Shown: positions 47,928-61,507 of the stretch, piece by piece | Layout of the letters: each line of letters starts with the position of its first letter | How positions within the stretch are numbered: the stretch's first letter is position 1 | Source: Thermosynechococcaceae cyanobacterium YX3bin19 | GTDB lineage: Bacteria > Cyanobacteriota > Cyanobacteriia > Thermosynechococcales > Thermosynechococcaceae | Assembly (NCBI GenBank): GCA_030447595.1 | Contig: JAUJON010000003.1 | Location: 1-64,000 of the forward strand | Length of the DNA: 64,000 bases | Direction: 5' to 3' | The notes under the pieces: generated by a model | Database searches by the model: none | Told to the model about the DNA's origin: nothing | What the model saw: only the letters and a program-made list of their open reading frames with translations | Translations under genes and position numbers: made by a program

Positions 47928-48114
47928 AATCTCAAAAAGCGAAAGCTCTTAAACCTGCTGGCACTTGTCTGCGGAGGTTCCAGGCAGAAGGTAGACAGGC
48001 GCTTCAATTCCTGCATAGCTACTTGCTAATTGTTAGGCTATAGATCGGTGTCAATAATTGTCAGCACTTTCTACTGCTGGGTACAGATGGTCAACATCTT
48101 AAAAGGAGCTAACT

Positions 48115-49102
48115 ATGCCACTGGGGATGCTGGTTGAGGGGGAATGGGTCAACGAGGAGAAAGATCGAGACTCCCAAGGAAAGTTTAATCGGACCCCGAC
48201 GAAGTTCCACAACTGGATCAGCGCAGATGGCTCAGTGGCTTTCCGGCTGAACCAGATCGTTACCACCTGTATGTTTCTTTAGCCTGCCCTTGGGCCCAGC
48301 GAACCTTGATCATGCGGCAGTTAAAAGGACTGACAGATGTAATCGGTCTTTCAGTTGTTGACGCAGTAATTGATAGAGATGGGTGGGTTTTCTCTGAGGG
48401 CAGAGGGCTGCATTCTTGATACTGTAAATCATTCGCACTACCTCCGAGATATCTATACGAAAGCTGAGCCGCAGTATACCGGCAAGGTTACAGTTCCAGT
48501 GCTTTGGGACAAGCAAACTAGCACTATTGTCAGCAACGAGTCGCGTGACATTATTCGGATGTTTGATACCGAGTTTGGCGACTTTGCCAAGCCAGGTGTG
48601 AACTTTTATCCGCCCGAGCTGCAAGATGCCATCGATGAAACGATTGACGCCATTTACAGCCCGATCAACAACGGCGTGTACCGCTCTGGGTTTGCCACCA
48701 CTCAGGCAGCCTATGAAGAAGCGGTGACAGAACTATTCCAAGCCCTGAATCACTGGGAAGAAGTACTTTCACAGCAGCGCTACCTTGTGGAAACCAGATT
48801 ACCGAGGCAGATTGGTGTATGTTTACGACACTGTTGCGCTTTGATGCCGTCTACTATGGGCACTTCAAATGCAATCTGCGCCGGATTGTCGATTATTCGA
48901 ACCTATGGAACTACCTGAAGGACCTTTACCAGCAGCCGGGAGTAAAGGAAACCTGTAATCTGGACCACATTAAACGGCACTACTACAAGAGCCACACCAA
49001 CATTAACCCGACCCGGATTGTCCCAAAGGGCCGCTGCTTGACTTTGATGCCCGCCACGATCGCGATCGCTGGCAAAATCTGGTTGCCGGTGCCGCAGGTT
49101 AG
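48115..49102 (+). pseudogene. yqjG: Glutathionyl-hydroquinone reductase (YqjG/ECM4 type), frameshifted
   Basis: This glutathione-S-transferase relative reduces glutathionyl-hydroquinones. The restored product (about 325 residues) starts MPLGMLVEGEWVNEEKDRDS and contains the active-site Cys in SLACPWAQRTLIMRQLKG. It continues ILDTVNHSHYLRDIYTKAEP, VPVLWDKQTSTIVSNESRDI, DWCMFTTLLRFDAVYYGHFK and YYKSHTNINPTRIVPKG. Errors: missing C in TTTCCGG near 48245, a shift near 48410, missing G in GTGGAAACC near 48790 and missing G in AAGGGCCG near 49030. An AAGGAG site precedes the ATG. Confidence 0.88.
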
Positions 49103-49228
49103 GAGTGTTAGAATCAAAACTGATTGATCACTATCCCGACCGGATTACTGGACTTTGAGCCACCTCTTAATAACAGGCGGCTGAAGATAGCTTTCGTCAT
49201 CCCCCTTTTGTCCTGAGCAACAGTTCCT

Positions 49229-51013
49229 ATGGTTAAAACACCTACTCAAACTCCCGCTAACCGAAAGCCTTCTAAGCTAGAAGCTCTTAAAGAGCGCAGT
49301 AACTACCTGCGTGAACCTTTGATAGAGGAGCTTCTAGAGGACACCAATCACTTTAGTGAGAATGCCGTCCAGATCTTGAAGTACCACGGTTCTTACCAGC
49401 AGGACAACCGGGATAATCGCCTCAAGGGCCAGGAGAAAGACTACCAGTTCATGCTCCGCACCCACAATCCAGGGGGATTTGTGCCGGCCCAGCTGTATCT
49501 GACTTTGGACCGGTTATCAGAGGAGTATGGCAACCATACCCTGCGGGTGACAACGCGCCAGGGATTTCAAATGCACGGTATCTTGAAGCGCAATCTCAAG
49601 AGCGCGATCGCCGCCATCATTCAGAACATGGGTTCTACCCTCAGTGCCTGCGGTGATGTCAGCCGGAACGTTATGGCTCCTCCTGCGCCTTATAAAAGTC
49701 GGCCAGAGTACCAATACGCCCAGGAATATGCGCATAATATTGCTGTGCTGCTGCGGCCTCAAACTGAAGCCTATTACGAGATCTGGCTGGACGGTGAGAA
49801 GGCGATTACCGTTGAGGAGAATCCAGAAATCACAGCAGCTCGCCAACAGGGTGGTAACGGCAGCATTGTCCAGGGCAGCAAGGAGCCTATCTATGGGCAG
49901 CACTACATGCCCCGGAAGTTTAAATGCAGCATCACTGTTCCTGGAGATAACTCCGTAGATATTTACTCTCAGGATCTAGGGCTGGTGGTGCTCACCAACT
50001 CGCAAGGAGAACTAGAGGGGTTTAACGTACTAGCAGGTGGTGGCCTGGGACGTACGCACAATAAAGAAGAAACGTTCCCCCGGATGGCTGACCCGATTGG
50101 TTATGTCGCAAAAGAGGATATCTACGACTTAGTCAAGGCAATTGTGGCGACCCAGCGCGACTATGGTAATCGCACAGAACGGCGTCTCGCCCGCATGAAG
50201 TACTTGATCGAGGATTGGGGCGTCGATAAGTTCCGTGAGGTTGTGGAAGGTTACTTTGGTAAATCCCTGGAACCCTTCAAGCCACTGCCAGAATTTAAGT
50301 ATATGGACTTCCTTGGCTGGAATGAACAGGGGGATGGCAAGTTATTTCTTGGTGTTTCTATTGAGAATGGTCGGATTAAAGATGAGGGTTCCCTGCAGCT
50401 GAAAGCTGCTCTGCGCGAAATTGAAGAGCAGTTTACCCTGCCAATTCGGCTGACGCCTAATCACAACCTGCTGCTGTGTGACATTGAACCTGAACAGCAG
50501 TGGGAAATCCAAAAAATTCTCGATCGCTGCGGTGTGACGATGGAGTCAGAGCTAGATTCCTTGGTTCGTTACTCCATGGCCTGCCCTGCTTTGCCTACCT
50601 GTGGTCTGGCGATCGCAGAATCAGAACGGGTCATGCCCAGCATCCTAGGGCGAATTAAGACGCTCTTAGACAAGGTAGGTCTAGACCAGGAGCACTTTAT
50701 CATCCGCATGACCGGCTGCCCAAATGGCTGTGCCCGTCCCTACCTGGCGGAACTCGGCTTGGTTGGCAAAGCACCGAATGCCTACCAGCTTTGGCTGGGC
50801 GGGACGCCCCATCAAACGCGCCTGGCAGAAGTGTACCTCGAAAACATGAAGCTGGAAGACCTAGAAGCAACTCTGGAGCCTTTGTTGGTCTACTTCAAGC
50901 AGGAACAGCAGCATCAGGTTGATCCAGAAAGCTTTGGTGAATTTTGTCACCGGGTAGGATTCGACAGTTTGTTACACTTTGCGGCGGCCTACGCTCCAAC
51001 TCCATCGCCTTAA
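49229..51013 (+). CDS. sir: Ferredoxin-sulphite reductase
   Basis: 594 residues. It reduces sulphite to sulphide with electrons from ferredoxin. The two nitrite/sulphite reductase half-domains are present, and the sirohaem-[4Fe-4S] ligands lie in [11 protein letters not shown] and [10 protein letters not shown] near residues 450 and 495. The opening [20 protein letters not shown] and [15 protein letters not shown] are Sir-specific rather than NirA-like. It is a little shorter than some Sir proteins at the C-terminus but complete in motifs. Intact. Confidence 0.93.
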   Translation: MVKTPTQTPANRKPSKLEALKERSNYLREPLIEELLEDTNHFSENAVQILKYHGSYQQDNRDNRLKGQEKDYQFMLRTHNPGGFVPAQLYLTLDRLSEEYGNHTLRVTTRQGFQMHGILKRNLKSAIAAIIQNMGSTLSACGDVSRNVMAPPAPYKSRPEYQYAQEYAHNIAVLLRPQTEAYYEIWLDGEKAITVEENPEITAARQQGGNGSIVQGSKEPIYGQHYMPRKFKCSITVPGDNSVDIYSQDLGLVVLTNSQGELEGFNVLAGGGLGRTHNKEETFPRMADPIGYVAKEDIYDLVKAIVATQRDYGNRTERRLARMKYLIEDWGVDKFREVVEGYFGKSLEPFKPLPEFKYMDFLGWNEQGDGKLFLGVSIENGRIKDEGSLQLKAALREIEEQFTLPIRLTPNHNLLLCDIEPEQQWEIQKILDRCGVTMESELDSLVRYSMACPALPTCGLAIAESERVMPSILGRIKTLLDKVGLDQEHFIIRMTGCPNGCARPYLAELGLVGKAPNAYQLWLGGTPHQTRLAEVYLENMKLEDLEATLEPLLVYFKQEQQHQVDPESFGEFCHRVGFDSLLHFAAAYAPTPSP

Positions 51014-51038
51014 GTCTGCTCCTTATTGGAGGAGCGCA

Positions 51039-52043
51039 TCACTGGAACTGATGGAGGAAGCGGAGGTCGCTGCTGTACAGGCGGCGGATGTCATCAATTT
51101 GGTGCAAGACCATTGCCAGGCGCTCAACCCCAAAGCCAGCGGCAAAACCAGTATAAATCTCTGGATCGTAACCGACAGCTTTCAGCACGTTGGGATCGAC
51201 CATACCGCAGCCCAATACCTCAAGCCAGCGGCCTTTCCACTGAACATCCACTTCTGCGGAGGGCTCAGTAAAGGGGAAATAGCTGGCCCGGAACCGGATC
51301 GGTAGCTCACCAAACATCTCCTCCAGGAATACCTTGATTGTGCCTTTGAGATCTGTGAAGGTTAATCCCTCATCAACGGCTAAAATCTCAACCTGATGGA
51401 AGACCGCGGAGTGCGTTGCATCCACAGTATCTCGGCGGTAGCAGCGACCGGGAGCGACAATTCGCACCGGAGGCTCGTTTTCTTCCATGTAGCGAATCTG
51501 CACGGTAGAGGTATGGGTCCGCAGGAGATTCCCGTCAGAAAGGTAGAGGGTATCTTGCATGTCCCGGGCTGGGTGGTCGGCTAGGAAGTTTAAGGCCTCA
51601 AAGTTGTAGTATTCGGTCTCCATTTCCGGTCCTTGAGCCACGGTATAGCCGAGACCGACAAAGACATCCAGAGCCTGGTCGATGGTACTGTTGAGGGGAT
51701 GAACACGCCCTTGAGGACGGTAGAATCCTGGCATGGTGACATCTAGAGTCTCTGCCTCAAGCTGAGCCTGAATCTGAGCCGTTTGGAGAGCGACACGTTT
51801 GCTATCAAGATCGCTTTGGAGTATCTCTTTAACCTCGTTGGCTAGAGCCCCAATTCGGGGCCGCTCCCCTGCATCTAACTTACCCATACCCCGTAGTACT
51901 TGAGAAAGCTCACCTTTTTTACCCAGGTAGTTGACGCGCAGTTGCTCTAACTGCTCTAGCGTATCGGCACTGGCGATCGCCGCTTGGGCTGAGTGTTGGA
52001 GCTGCGCCAGTTGGGCTTCAAGATCCACCTGCTGAGTAGTCAT
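51039..52043 (-). CDS. pheS: Phenylalanyl-tRNA synthetase alpha chain
   Basis: 334 residues. Class II synthetase motif 2 lies in the [13 protein letters not shown] segment and motif 3 in [13 protein letters not shown] near residue 308. An N-terminal coiled coil ([20 protein letters not shown]) binds tRNA. It works with PheT to charge tRNA-Phe. It converges with sir, 25 bases apart. Intact and of normal length. Confidence 0.96.
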   Translation of the reverse strand: MTTQQVDLEAQLAQLQHSAQAAIASADTLEQLEQLRVNYLGKKGELSQVLRGMGKLDAGERPRIGALANEVKEILQSDLDSKRVALQTAQIQAQLEAETLDVTMPGFYRPQGRVHPLNSTIDQALDVFVGLGYTVAQGPEMETEYYNFEALNFLADHPARDMQDTLYLSDGNLLRTHTSTVQIRYMEENEPPVRIVAPGRCYRRDTVDATHSAVFHQVEILAVDEGLTFTDLKGTIKVFLEEMFGELPIRFRASYFPFTEPSAEVDVQWKGRWLEVLGCGMVDPNVLKAVGYDPEIYTGFAAGFGVERLAMVLHQIDDIRRLYSSDLRFLHQFQ

Positions 52044-52126
52044 GCGATTAATCAGTCCAGTAACAAAGAGGATGACTGCTAGATGATTAGCCGTCTATTG
52101 CTAGTTTATTTCAGAGATACTGAGTT

Positions 52127-52246
52127 TACAGCAGTTTTCTAATTCGTGTAATCTCGAATTGCATAACGGTTTCGCTAGCCTAAGAAGGATTATTACCGAG
52201 TATCACCAACCGTCTACCCATGAGCGGAGGTCGTAAAACTGCTGTA
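52127..52246. mobile_element. MITE-like element, IS630/Tc1-type ends
   Basis: CAGCAGTTTT at 52129-52138 and its perfect complement AAAACTGCTG at 52235-52244 are each flanked by TA, the target duplicated by IS630/Tc1-mariner transposons. The 96-base interior has no coding capacity but contains an AATTCG/CGAATT hairpin and an ACGGTT/AACCGT pair. It sits between divergent pheS and surE, ending 43 bases before the surE ATG, so it could carry promoter or RNA signals. Confidence 0.6.
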
Positions 52247-52289
52247 TTGTAGCCTAGGCTAGTGAGTTCATTGCTAACCAGAACTTCCT

Positions 52290-53138
52290 ATGAAACTCTT
52301 AATTGGTAACGATGATGGTGTTTTTGCGTTGGGCATTCGTAGTCTAGCCAACACGCTTGCTGCAGCAGGTCATGAGGTGACCGTAGTTTGTCCCGACCGA
52401 GAGCGCTCAGCCACTGGCCACGGTTTAACCATGCACAAGCCGATTCGAGCTGAGCGAATGGAATCTATTTTTGATCCAGCGGTTAAAGCCTGGGCCTGTT
52501 CCGGTACACCTTCCGACTGCATCAAGTTAGCCTTGGGGGCATTACTGGACAGTCCGCCCGATTTTGTTCTGTCTGGAATAAATCATGGCCCTAACTTAGG
52601 AACCGATGTGCTCTACTCGGGTACCGTTTCAGCCGCTATGGAAGGAGTGCTTGAAGGCATCTCAAGTCTAGCTTTCAGCCTCGCCAGTTTTTCCTCCCAG
52701 GCATTTGCACCTGCTGCCCAATTTGCCCAAACTCTACTGGCTCAATTAGCCAAATTCCCGTTACCAGAGGTGATGCTGCTAAACATTAATGTGCCACCTT
52801 TGGAGCTACATGACATTGCCAGGGTTGCCGTGACCCGCCAAGGCGTTCGTCGCTACTACGATGTCTTTGAAAAACGGGTCGATCCCAGGGGGAAAACCTA
52901 CTACTGGCTGGCCGGAGAGGTGCTGGAGGAAATAGAGCAGCAAACTGCCTCAGGTTCGCCCCCAATGATTCCTACGGATGTGCAAGCAATTCGTAAAAAC
53001 TATATTACGGTGACACCTTTAAAGTACAACCTTACCTACGCCTCAGGGCTGGAGACCTTAACTGAATGGACTAGCACTCAAACGACTCACTGTAAAAATG
53101 CATTACCCTGGATTGGGCTCGACGAATTAAACGTTTAG
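52290..53138 (+). CDS. surE: 5'-nucleotidase SurE
   Basis: 282 residues. SurE dephosphorylates nucleoside 5'- and 3'-monophosphates under stress. The metal site NDDG is at residues 8-11 of [30 protein letters not shown] carries the remaining metal and phosphate contacts. Length and ATG start fit the family. Its upstream region contains the MITE-like element. Intact. Confidence 0.95.
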   Translation: MKLLIGNDDGVFALGIRSLANTLAAAGHEVTVVCPDRERSATGHGLTMHKPIRAERMESIFDPAVKAWACSGTPSDCIKLALGALLDSPPDFVLSGINHGPNLGTDVLYSGTVSAAMEGVLEGISSLAFSLASFSSQAFAPAAQFAQTLLAQLAKFPLPEVMLLNINVPPLELHDIARVAVTRQGVRRYYDVFEKRVDPRGKTYYWLAGEVLEEIEQQTASGSPPMIPTDVQAIRKNYITVTPLKYNLTYASGLETLTEWTSTQTTHCKNALPWIGLDELNV

Positions 53139-53224
53139 GAAACTTAGTAAGTTTGAGCTCAATCATGGGTGGGGAATCACCGAGAACGCTTCCATCGCTG
53201 TAAACCTGTGGCACAATGTAACCT

Positions 53225-54218
53225 GTGTGGGTCACTTCTTCTTTAGCCAATGCTCTAACACCAACCTCTGTTGCCCTGGGTAACTTTGACGGCATCCACC
53301 GGGGGCATCAACAGGTGATACAAACGATCTGTCCAGGTGGGAACCAACATCCAGTTTCTTTAGAGAAAAACAGTCTCTTCCGCAGAGGCGCAGGCTAAGT
53401 CAGGCAAATCAAAGTACGACGGCTACGCAACAGTCGTTACGTTTAACCCCCACCCACAAGTTTTTTTTACCGGCCAGTCCCGTACCTTGCTGACGCCCTT
53501 GGACGAGAGAAATCGGCTCTTGGAAGCCATGGGTGTGCAACAACTGGTGCTGTTACCCTTTGACCGGGAGCTAGCCTGCCTGAGCCCTGAAGCGTTTGTT
53601 GAGGAGATCCTGGTTCAGCAGTTGAAGGTTGAACGCGTCAGTGTTGGCTTTGATTTTTGCTTTGGCTACCGGCGCTCAGGGACTGCGGCTGACTTAGACG
53701 CGATCGCGGCTACTTATGGTATCCAGGTAACCACTGTCTCCCCCCAGACTTGTCAAGGGGAGCGGATTAGCAGTTCAGCAATCCGCCAAGCCCTGCTGCA
53801 GGGTAACGTGCAGCGAGCCAATCAGTTACTGGGCCGACCCTATAGCTTGCAGGGCCAGGTAGTCCTAGGCCAGCAACTCGGTCAAACCCTTGGTTTTCCT
53901 ACAGCCAATCTCCAGCTTCCTGCTGAAAAGTTTTTACCTCGCCAAGGGGTCTACGGTGTGCGAGTTCAAGGTCCGCTACTGGAGTCGGAGCAGATTGGGG
54001 TGATGAATTTGGGCTGTCGTCCCACAGTCAATGGTCTCAACCAGACAGCGGAAGTACATCTACTTGATTGGTCAGGAGATTTATACGCGCAGACTTTGGT
54101 CGTTCATCTAGTACAGTTCCTTCGGCCTGAGCAGAAGTTTGACTCCTTAGAGGATTTGAAAGCGCAAATTGATCAAGACTGCGCAGTAGCGCGGTCCTAC
54201 TTAGAACCGGTAGGCTAG
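53225..54218 (+). pseudogene. ribF: Bifunctional riboflavin kinase/FAD synthetase, frameshifted
   Basis: RibF makes FMN and FAD. The N-terminal FAD synthetase starts with GTG at 53225 (VWVTSSLANALTPTSVALGN) and has the motif GNFDGIHRGHQ. From about 53400 the frame changes and continues VVTFNPHPQVFFTGQSRTLL, then FDFCFGYRRSGTAADLDAIA. The riboflavin kinase domain has GQTLGFPTANLQLP. The break lies near 53380, where about 25 residues cannot be aligned. The restored product is about 330 residues. Normally essential, so a sequence error is likely. Confidence 0.85.
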
Positions 54219-54308
54219 CACCACTTCTCTTCAGGGAGCTACCAAGTCTGGCTCTAGTTCTCCCACTGGCTTTGGCGCTACTGCGTCTCACTAGAGGTGC
54301 CGTAATCC

Positions 54309-56933
54309 TTAAACCGGTACGGATTGACTTTTCGCTGGCAACCCTGCTGCTTCTTGGCGGCAGGTTTCCAGGATGATGTTGACCGGTTCAGCGTGCCAAA
54401 TATCTCGGCAGTACTCTTGAATCGTCCGATCTGAGGAAAATTTGCCCATGTTAACGGCGTTAAGTATGGACATCCGCGTCCAGTTCGCCGGGTCACGGTA
54501 GGCGGTAGCGACCTGCGCTTGACAGTCAATATACGACTGGTAGTCGGCGCAGTTCAGGTACTGGTCGTGATACAACAGTGATTCGACAATTGGTTTGAAG
54601 ATACCGTGTAGGCCATGGGACAAGTGGCCGCTGGCAATGCGATCTATCACTGCCTGGAGTTCTGCATTGCTGTTGTAGTAATCCTGCGGGTTATAGCCTC
54701 GGGACTTGAGGGCATAGGCCTCATCGGCTGTGAGACCAAAAAGGAAGAAGTTTTCGGCGCCTACAGCCTCCCGGATTTCGACATTGGCCCCGTCGAGGGT
54801 ACCGATGGTCAAGGCACCATTCATGGCAAACTTCATGTTGCCGGTGCCAGAGGCCTCTTTTCCAGCCATTGAGATTTGCTCGGAGAGATCGGCTGCCGGA
54901 TAGATCTGCTGAGCTAGAGACACGGAGCAGTTTGCCAGAAATGCCACCTTCAGGCGATCGCCAACATCCGGGTCATGGTTCACGACCTCGGCGATGGCAT
55001 TGATCAACTTGATGATCAGTTTAGCCATGGTGTAGCCGGGTGCAGCCTTGCCAGAAAAAACGAAAGTCCTGGGTAAGATATCAATGCTTGGGTCCTGTTT
55101 GATCTGGTTATAGAGCGTGACTACATATAGAGCATTGAGAAGCTGGCGCTTGTACTCGTGAATCCGCTTAATTTGAATATCAAATAGGGAATTTGGATTC
55201 ACCTTGATGCCATTGTGCTGCTCAATATAAGCCGCTAACTGCTGCTTGTTGGCCTGCTTAATCGAGCGCCAGCGATCGCAAAATTCGGGATCATCCGCAA
55301 AGGCTTCCAGCTGCTTGAGCTCCTCCAGGTGCTTAATCCAGTTGTTGCCAATTTTCTCGCTAATCAGTCCGGCAAGCCGGGGATTGCTCAACATCAGCCA
55401 GCGACGCGGGGTGACACCATTCGTCTTATTCGTGAATTTCTCAGGCCAAAGTTTGTAAAAATCTGGCATAACCTGCTGCTTCAGCAGCTCCGTATGCAGT
55501 GCCGCTACGCCGTTAACCGAGTGGCTGCCAACGCAAGCCAGGTGTGCCATCCGCACATGCTTCACAGGCGCTTCCCCGATTACCGATAGCCCAGCTACTT
55601 GCGCCTCGTCATCGGGATACTTTGCTCGCACCATCTGCAGAAACCGGTAGTTGATTTCGTAGATGATCTCTAAGTGCCTGGGTAAGAGACGCCCAAACAA
55701 ACTCACTGGCCAGCGCTCCAGGGCTTCCGCCAACAAGGTATGGTTCGTATAGCCGAAGGTTGCTTGGGTAATCTTCCAGGCTTGCTCCCAGTCCACCAGG
55801 TACTCATCCACCAGCAGCCGCATGAGCTCGGCAACGCCGATAGATGGGTGGGTGTCATTCAGCTGGATCGCTACCTTTTGTGGAAAGGTGTCAAAGGTAT
55901 CGTGGTTCCGCAGGTAAAGACGAATAATATCCTGGATGGAACAGGACACAAAAAAGTACTGCTGCTCCAGCCGCAGTTCCTGCCCTTGGGGGGTACTATC
56001 GTTGGGATAGAGAACCTTTGAGATATTCTCTGAGAAGGTTTTATCGGCCACAGCACGAGTGTAGTCGCCGGTGTTGAAAACCTGAAAGTTGAACTCCTCG
56101 CCGGACCGGGCACTCCAGAGACGGAGTTTATTGACCGTATTGTTGTTGTACCCGGGTACAGGCGTATCGTAGGGGGTACCTAAGACTTGCCGTTCGGGAA
56201 TCCATTTAACCCGATAACGACCCTGCGCGTCTGTGTAGGCTTCTGTACGACCGCCAAAGCTCACTTTTACCCGATACTCGGGACGGGGAATTTCCCAGGG
56301 GTTGCCATACCGCAGCCACTCGTCGCGACGCTCGACTTGCCAGCCATCTTGGATTGTTTGATTAAAAATACCAAACTCGTAGCGAATGCCATAACCCATC
56401 GCCGGAATTTCTAGCGTTGCCAGAGAATCTAGCATGCAGGCGGCGAGCCGTCCCAGGCCACCGTTGCCCAAGCCCGGCTCCTCTTCCCGCTCCATCAAGT
56501 CATCCAGGCTCAGCCCCACTTCCTCCAGGGCCTGACGAACCGGTTCATAGAGCCCCATGTTAATCAGATTGTTGCTCAGCAGTCGGCCAATGAGGAACTC
56601 TGCCGACAAGTAATTAACGACTTTAACGTCTTTTTCCAGGTAGGTTTGTGCCGTCTTGATGCGGCGGTAGAGCAGGCGATCGCGAATGGTATGGGCCAGG
56701 GCCATGAAGTAATCATGGGGAGTGGCAAAGATCTCAGCCTTGCCCTGGATGTAGTAAAGGTTATCGATCAATGCTCGCTTGAGGACCTCTACAGTCATCC
56801 CAGTACGTTCGCTCAACATCGGTGCAGGAGAGTCATCTTCTACCTGGATTTTGGCCTGCTCCTTAAGATCCGGCATCTTTGACTGAGCCAGGTGCGTGCC
56901 ACTGTACTGCTTATTGAAGGACGTTGAAGACAT
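54309..56933 (-). CDS. glgP: Glycogen phosphorylase
   Basis: About 874 residues from the ATG at 56933. It releases glucose-1-phosphate from glycogen with pyridoxal phosphate. The PLP-lysine segment [20 protein letters not shown] is intact near residue 715, and [15 protein letters not shown] near 155 is typical. An upstream start would add 14 residues without family support. It is a single gene on the minus strand. Intact. Confidence 0.96.
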   Translation of the reverse strand: MSSTSFNKQYSGTHLAQSKMPDLKEQAKIQVEDDSPAPMLSERTGMTVEVLKRALIDNLYYIQGKAEIFATPHDYFMALAHTIRDRLLYRRIKTAQTYLEKDVKVVNYLSAEFLIGRLLSNNLINMGLYEPVRQALEEVGLSLDDLMEREEEPGLGNGGLGRLAACMLDSLATLEIPAMGYGIRYEFGIFNQTIQDGWQVERRDEWLRYGNPWEIPRPEYRVKVSFGGRTEAYTDAQGRYRVKWIPERQVLGTPYDTPVPGYNNNTVNKLRLWSARSGEEFNFQVFNTGDYTRAVADKTFSENISKVLYPNDSTPQGQELRLEQQYFFVSCSIQDIIRLYLRNHDTFDTFPQKVAIQLNDTHPSIGVAELMRLLVDEYLVDWEQAWKITQATFGYTNHTLLAEALERWPVSLFGRLLPRHLEIIYEINYRFLQMVRAKYPDDEAQVAGLSVIGEAPVKHVRMAHLACVGSHSVNGVAALHTELLKQQVMPDFYKLWPEKFTNKTNGVTPRRWLMLSNPRLAGLISEKIGNNWIKHLEELKQLEAFADDPEFCDRWRSIKQANKQQLAAYIEQHNGIKVNPNSLFDIQIKRIHEYKRQLLNALYVVTLYNQIKQDPSIDILPRTFVFSGKAAPGYTMAKLIIKLINAIAEVVNHDPDVGDRLKVAFLANCSVSLAQQIYPAADLSEQISMAGKEASGTGNMKFAMNGALTIGTLDGANVEIREAVGAENFFLFGLTADEAYALKSRGYNPQDYYNSNAELQAVIDRIASGHLSHGLHGIFKPIVESLLYHDQYLNCADYQSYIDCQAQVATAYRDPANWTRMSILNAVNMGKFSSDRTIQEYCRDIWHAEPVNIILETCRQEAAGLPAKSQSVPV

Positions 56934-57138
56934 CAGCTGAAAATTCCTATAGCGATCAACGAGCGCGGCTGTCAATTCGCAGCTCAGCTAGGTGCTCCTC
57001 CTCAAGGGAAGCACTAACCAAAAAAGCATGAAGCCGCCTTTAAATCTGAAACTTACCCTAGCGAGATCGCCGCAGGGAGTCTGTACCGTAAGCTACACGG
57101 TAGCTGGTTTGAGTGGATAATTTTATCCGCTCCAGTAC

Positions 57139-57552
57139 CTAGTCAACCAACCACTGCTGTAGTAGGTAAAGCAGGAATAGGAACCAGAGGGCACCAAAAA
57201 GTACCCCCCATATTCCAACCCAGTAGATGAAAACCATGAGCTGGATAATTTGCCTAGACAACTGCTGCCAGTAAGCAGTTATATTCACGGTCCGTGGTGA
57301 GTACCATTGCCAGAGGACGAGAGTGAGATTGGTCGCAAGCAGAGCTGCAAGGATGGCAGCCCCCAGTAGCCAATGTTCATCATTCACCCCCTGTAGCCAG
57401 GGTATTCGCGACCCTGCATTTACACTCTCAGGCTGAAAAGTTGGGTCTCTTAAAGGCGAAACTTGATACACGAAGATGCCACTAGCTCCTAATAGAAGCA
57501 GGTGAAACAGCAGACTCGCAGTGGAAAAGCGTCGAACGAGCCGAAAAAACAT
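57139..57552 (-). CDS. Small membrane protein
   Basis: 137 residues with three hydrophobic segments: near 13-31 (STASLLFHLLLLGASGIFVY), near 60-83 (HWLLGAAILAALLATNLTLV) and near 105-130 (QLMVFIYWVGIWGVLFGALW). A loop of about 30 residues follows the first. It starts at an ATG followed by FFRLVRRF. No family recognised; it lies upstream of glgP on the same strand, 206 bases away. Confidence 0.65.
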   Translation of the reverse strand: MFFRLVRRFSTASLLFHLLLLGASGIFVYQVSPLRDPTFQPESVNAGSRIPWLQGVNDEHWLLGAAILAALLATNLTLVLWQWYSPRTVNITAYWQQLSRQIIQLMVFIYWVGIWGVLFGALWFLFLLYLLQQWLVD

Positions 57553-57611
57553 ATCAGATCTTTGAGAAATTTTTGACTTGAGCCAAGCGATCGCCCCCTC
57601 AAACCTCCTAG

Positions 57612-58370
57612 CTAGTGAGATTCTCCATCTATATATTTTTCAATAGCCGTCTTCCAGAGCAAATATGCCGGACCAATTAGATGCACACCATCAAGGGTAT
57701 AACGAGCATCTAATTGGCCCTGCCTGTCTGATAAATGAGTAAACAAATCAATATAGGAAAACGAAAATTCTTTTGCCAGCTCTTGGAGATAGGCATTCAG
57801 TTCAGTGACCTTGGCGCTGTCGAGGGGCATTCCATACAGTTGATTATTGATAGGTAGCACACTTTGAATGAATACCTGCGTTGCTGGTGTCTCCCTTTGA
57901 ATACTGGCAAGGATAATTCTATAGTTTTGAGATATTTGTACTGGAGATTTACCTTCATTTAACAAATCATTGATGCCAATCATGAGGAAAATCTTTTCAG
58001 GGTAATGTTTTATTACCTGAGACAAACGAGCTAGAATGCCATCCGTTGTATCACCGCTAATGCCACGATTTCTAATCCTTGGATCTTCAAAGAGTTCTGT
58101 CCATTCGCACTCATCGGTTAAACTATCCCCTAAAAATAAAATGCTAGAACCAGACCTTGAAAGTATCTGAAACTGGCTGCTTCTATGCCGATAGTAGAAC
58201 GAATTATACGAGTTTATTTTGGCCGAATAATGGGTGCCTTTTATCAAAAGAGCCTTACGGATTAAGTAAGGTAATCCACCTTTCTTTTGAACAACCAAAA
58301 TTCCAAGGCATAGAAGGAATAGGTTAACAGTTACAGAAATGAAAGCTAGAATTTCGGTTTTTGTATTCAT
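57612..58370 (-). CDS. SGNH/GDSL hydrolase, membrane-anchored
   Basis: 252 residues. One N-terminal membrane anchor is followed by an SGNH domain: block I FLGDSLTDECEW near residue 77 with the Ser nucleophile, RGISGDTTDGILARL (block II Gly), MIGINDLLNEG (block III Asn) and DGVHLIGPAY (block V Asp-His). It would hydrolyse ester bonds in the periplasm; some relatives act on acetylated polysaccharides or lysophospholipids. The gene is AT-rich relative to its neighbours. It ends 50 bases before the 57.1-57.6 kb gene; it starts five bases after the miaA stop. Intact. Confidence 0.88.
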   Translation of the reverse strand: MNTKTEILAFISVTVNLFLLCLGILVVQKKGGLPYLIRKALLIKGTHYSAKINSYNSFYYRHRSSQFQILSRSGSSILFLGDSLTDECEWTELFEDPRIRNRGISGDTTDGILARLSQVIKHYPEKIFLMIGINDLLNEGKSPVQISQNYRIILASIQRETPATQVFIQSVLPINNQLYGMPLDSAKVTELNAYLQELAKEFSFSYIDLFTHLSDRQGQLDARYTLDGVHLIGPAYLLWKTAIEKYIDGESH

Positions 58371-58375
58371 TGGGC

Positions 58376-59277
58376 TTAGCTAAAATCCTGTACTCGCTGC
58401 CATACCATGTCCAATAAACTAGGATGGTTAGCATCAAACCATTCAATCTGGGAATCTGCCCGAAACCAAGTTCGTTGGCGCTTGGCAAATTGACGGGTGT
58501 GAAGAACAGTCAGTGCTTGCGCTTGTGCTAAAGAGATTTCCCCTAACAGGTGCTGTTTAATTTCTCGATAGCCCAGCGTATTGAAGATAGAAAGCTCTGA
58601 ACTATATTTTTGGCAAAGGGATTCCACTTCCGCTAACCAACCTGCTGCAAACATCTGCTCAGTGCGACGTTGAATGCGTTGGGTTAAGGCGTCCGGTTCA
58701 GGACAGTCCAGGCCCAGATGGAGAATGGGATATCCCGGCCTCCGCTCCCCCTGCTGCTGGGACATAGGAGAACCAGTCACATAAAATACTTCCAGGGCTC
58801 GTAAGGTCCGCACTTGGTCGCGTGGATGAATCTTCTCGGCAGCGACCGGGTCCACTTGCCGCAACCAGCTGTAGATCTGAGCCTGTCCTAAACCTTGCAG
58901 CTGCGATCGCAGTTCTGGTTGAGGCGAAACTGGGGGAATTTGTAGCCCTTGGACGATAGAGCGGATATAGAGACCTGTACCGCCGACAAGTAGCGGCAGC
59001 ATCCCTTGACGGTGGAACTGGGCAATCCAGTCTTGAGCCTGCTCTTGGTATTCTGCCAGTGTTAACGTCTGCGTCGGGGCACAGATGTCGATGAGGTAGT
59101 GGGGCACCTGTTGGCGCTCCTGAATAGAGGGTTTAGCGGTGCCAATGTCAAAATCCCGGTACACCTGACGAGAATCGGCACGAGAATTGGCGCACCCAGA
59201 CGCTGCGCTAGGGTGATTGCCAGCCCTGATTTACCCGTTGCTGTGGGACCACAAATGACGATCACAGCGGTTTTCAT
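58376..59277 (-). pseudogene. miaA: tRNA dimethylallyltransferase, one-base frameshift
   Basis: MiaA adds a dimethylallyl group to A37 of tRNAs. The ATG at 59277 starts MKTAVIVICGPTATGKSG with the P-loop GPTATGKS at 10-17. The frame is lost near 59180, where the family's SADSRQVYRDFDIGTAKP should be: the sequence has CTCGTGCC in place of CTCAGTGCC, missing one A. The rest (LLVGGTGLYIRSIVQGL, RTLRALEVFYVTG, HTRQFAKRQRTWFR) is intact to 58376. Restored length is about 300 residues. Confidence 0.92.
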
Positions 59278-59466
59278 AGCAGTACACCGCAGCTCAGCTC
59301 TACCGCTCTCACCCAACACAGAACATCTTTGAGCAATGCGCCTGATATCAGGAGAATTGCTGCTGTCCTAATGGAAACTTAAAGGCCAGTCCAACCCTAT
59401 GCAAATTTTCGCTTGAAACCCCTCTAAAATCGCTCACAACCCTTTTGTGTTAAAATTTTGACATGA

Positions 59467-61459
<1,993 letters not shown>

Positions 61460-61507
61460 GTGATGGTAGTTTTGCTCACTTGTTGCTAATGTGAAAAACG
61501 GTTGAGG

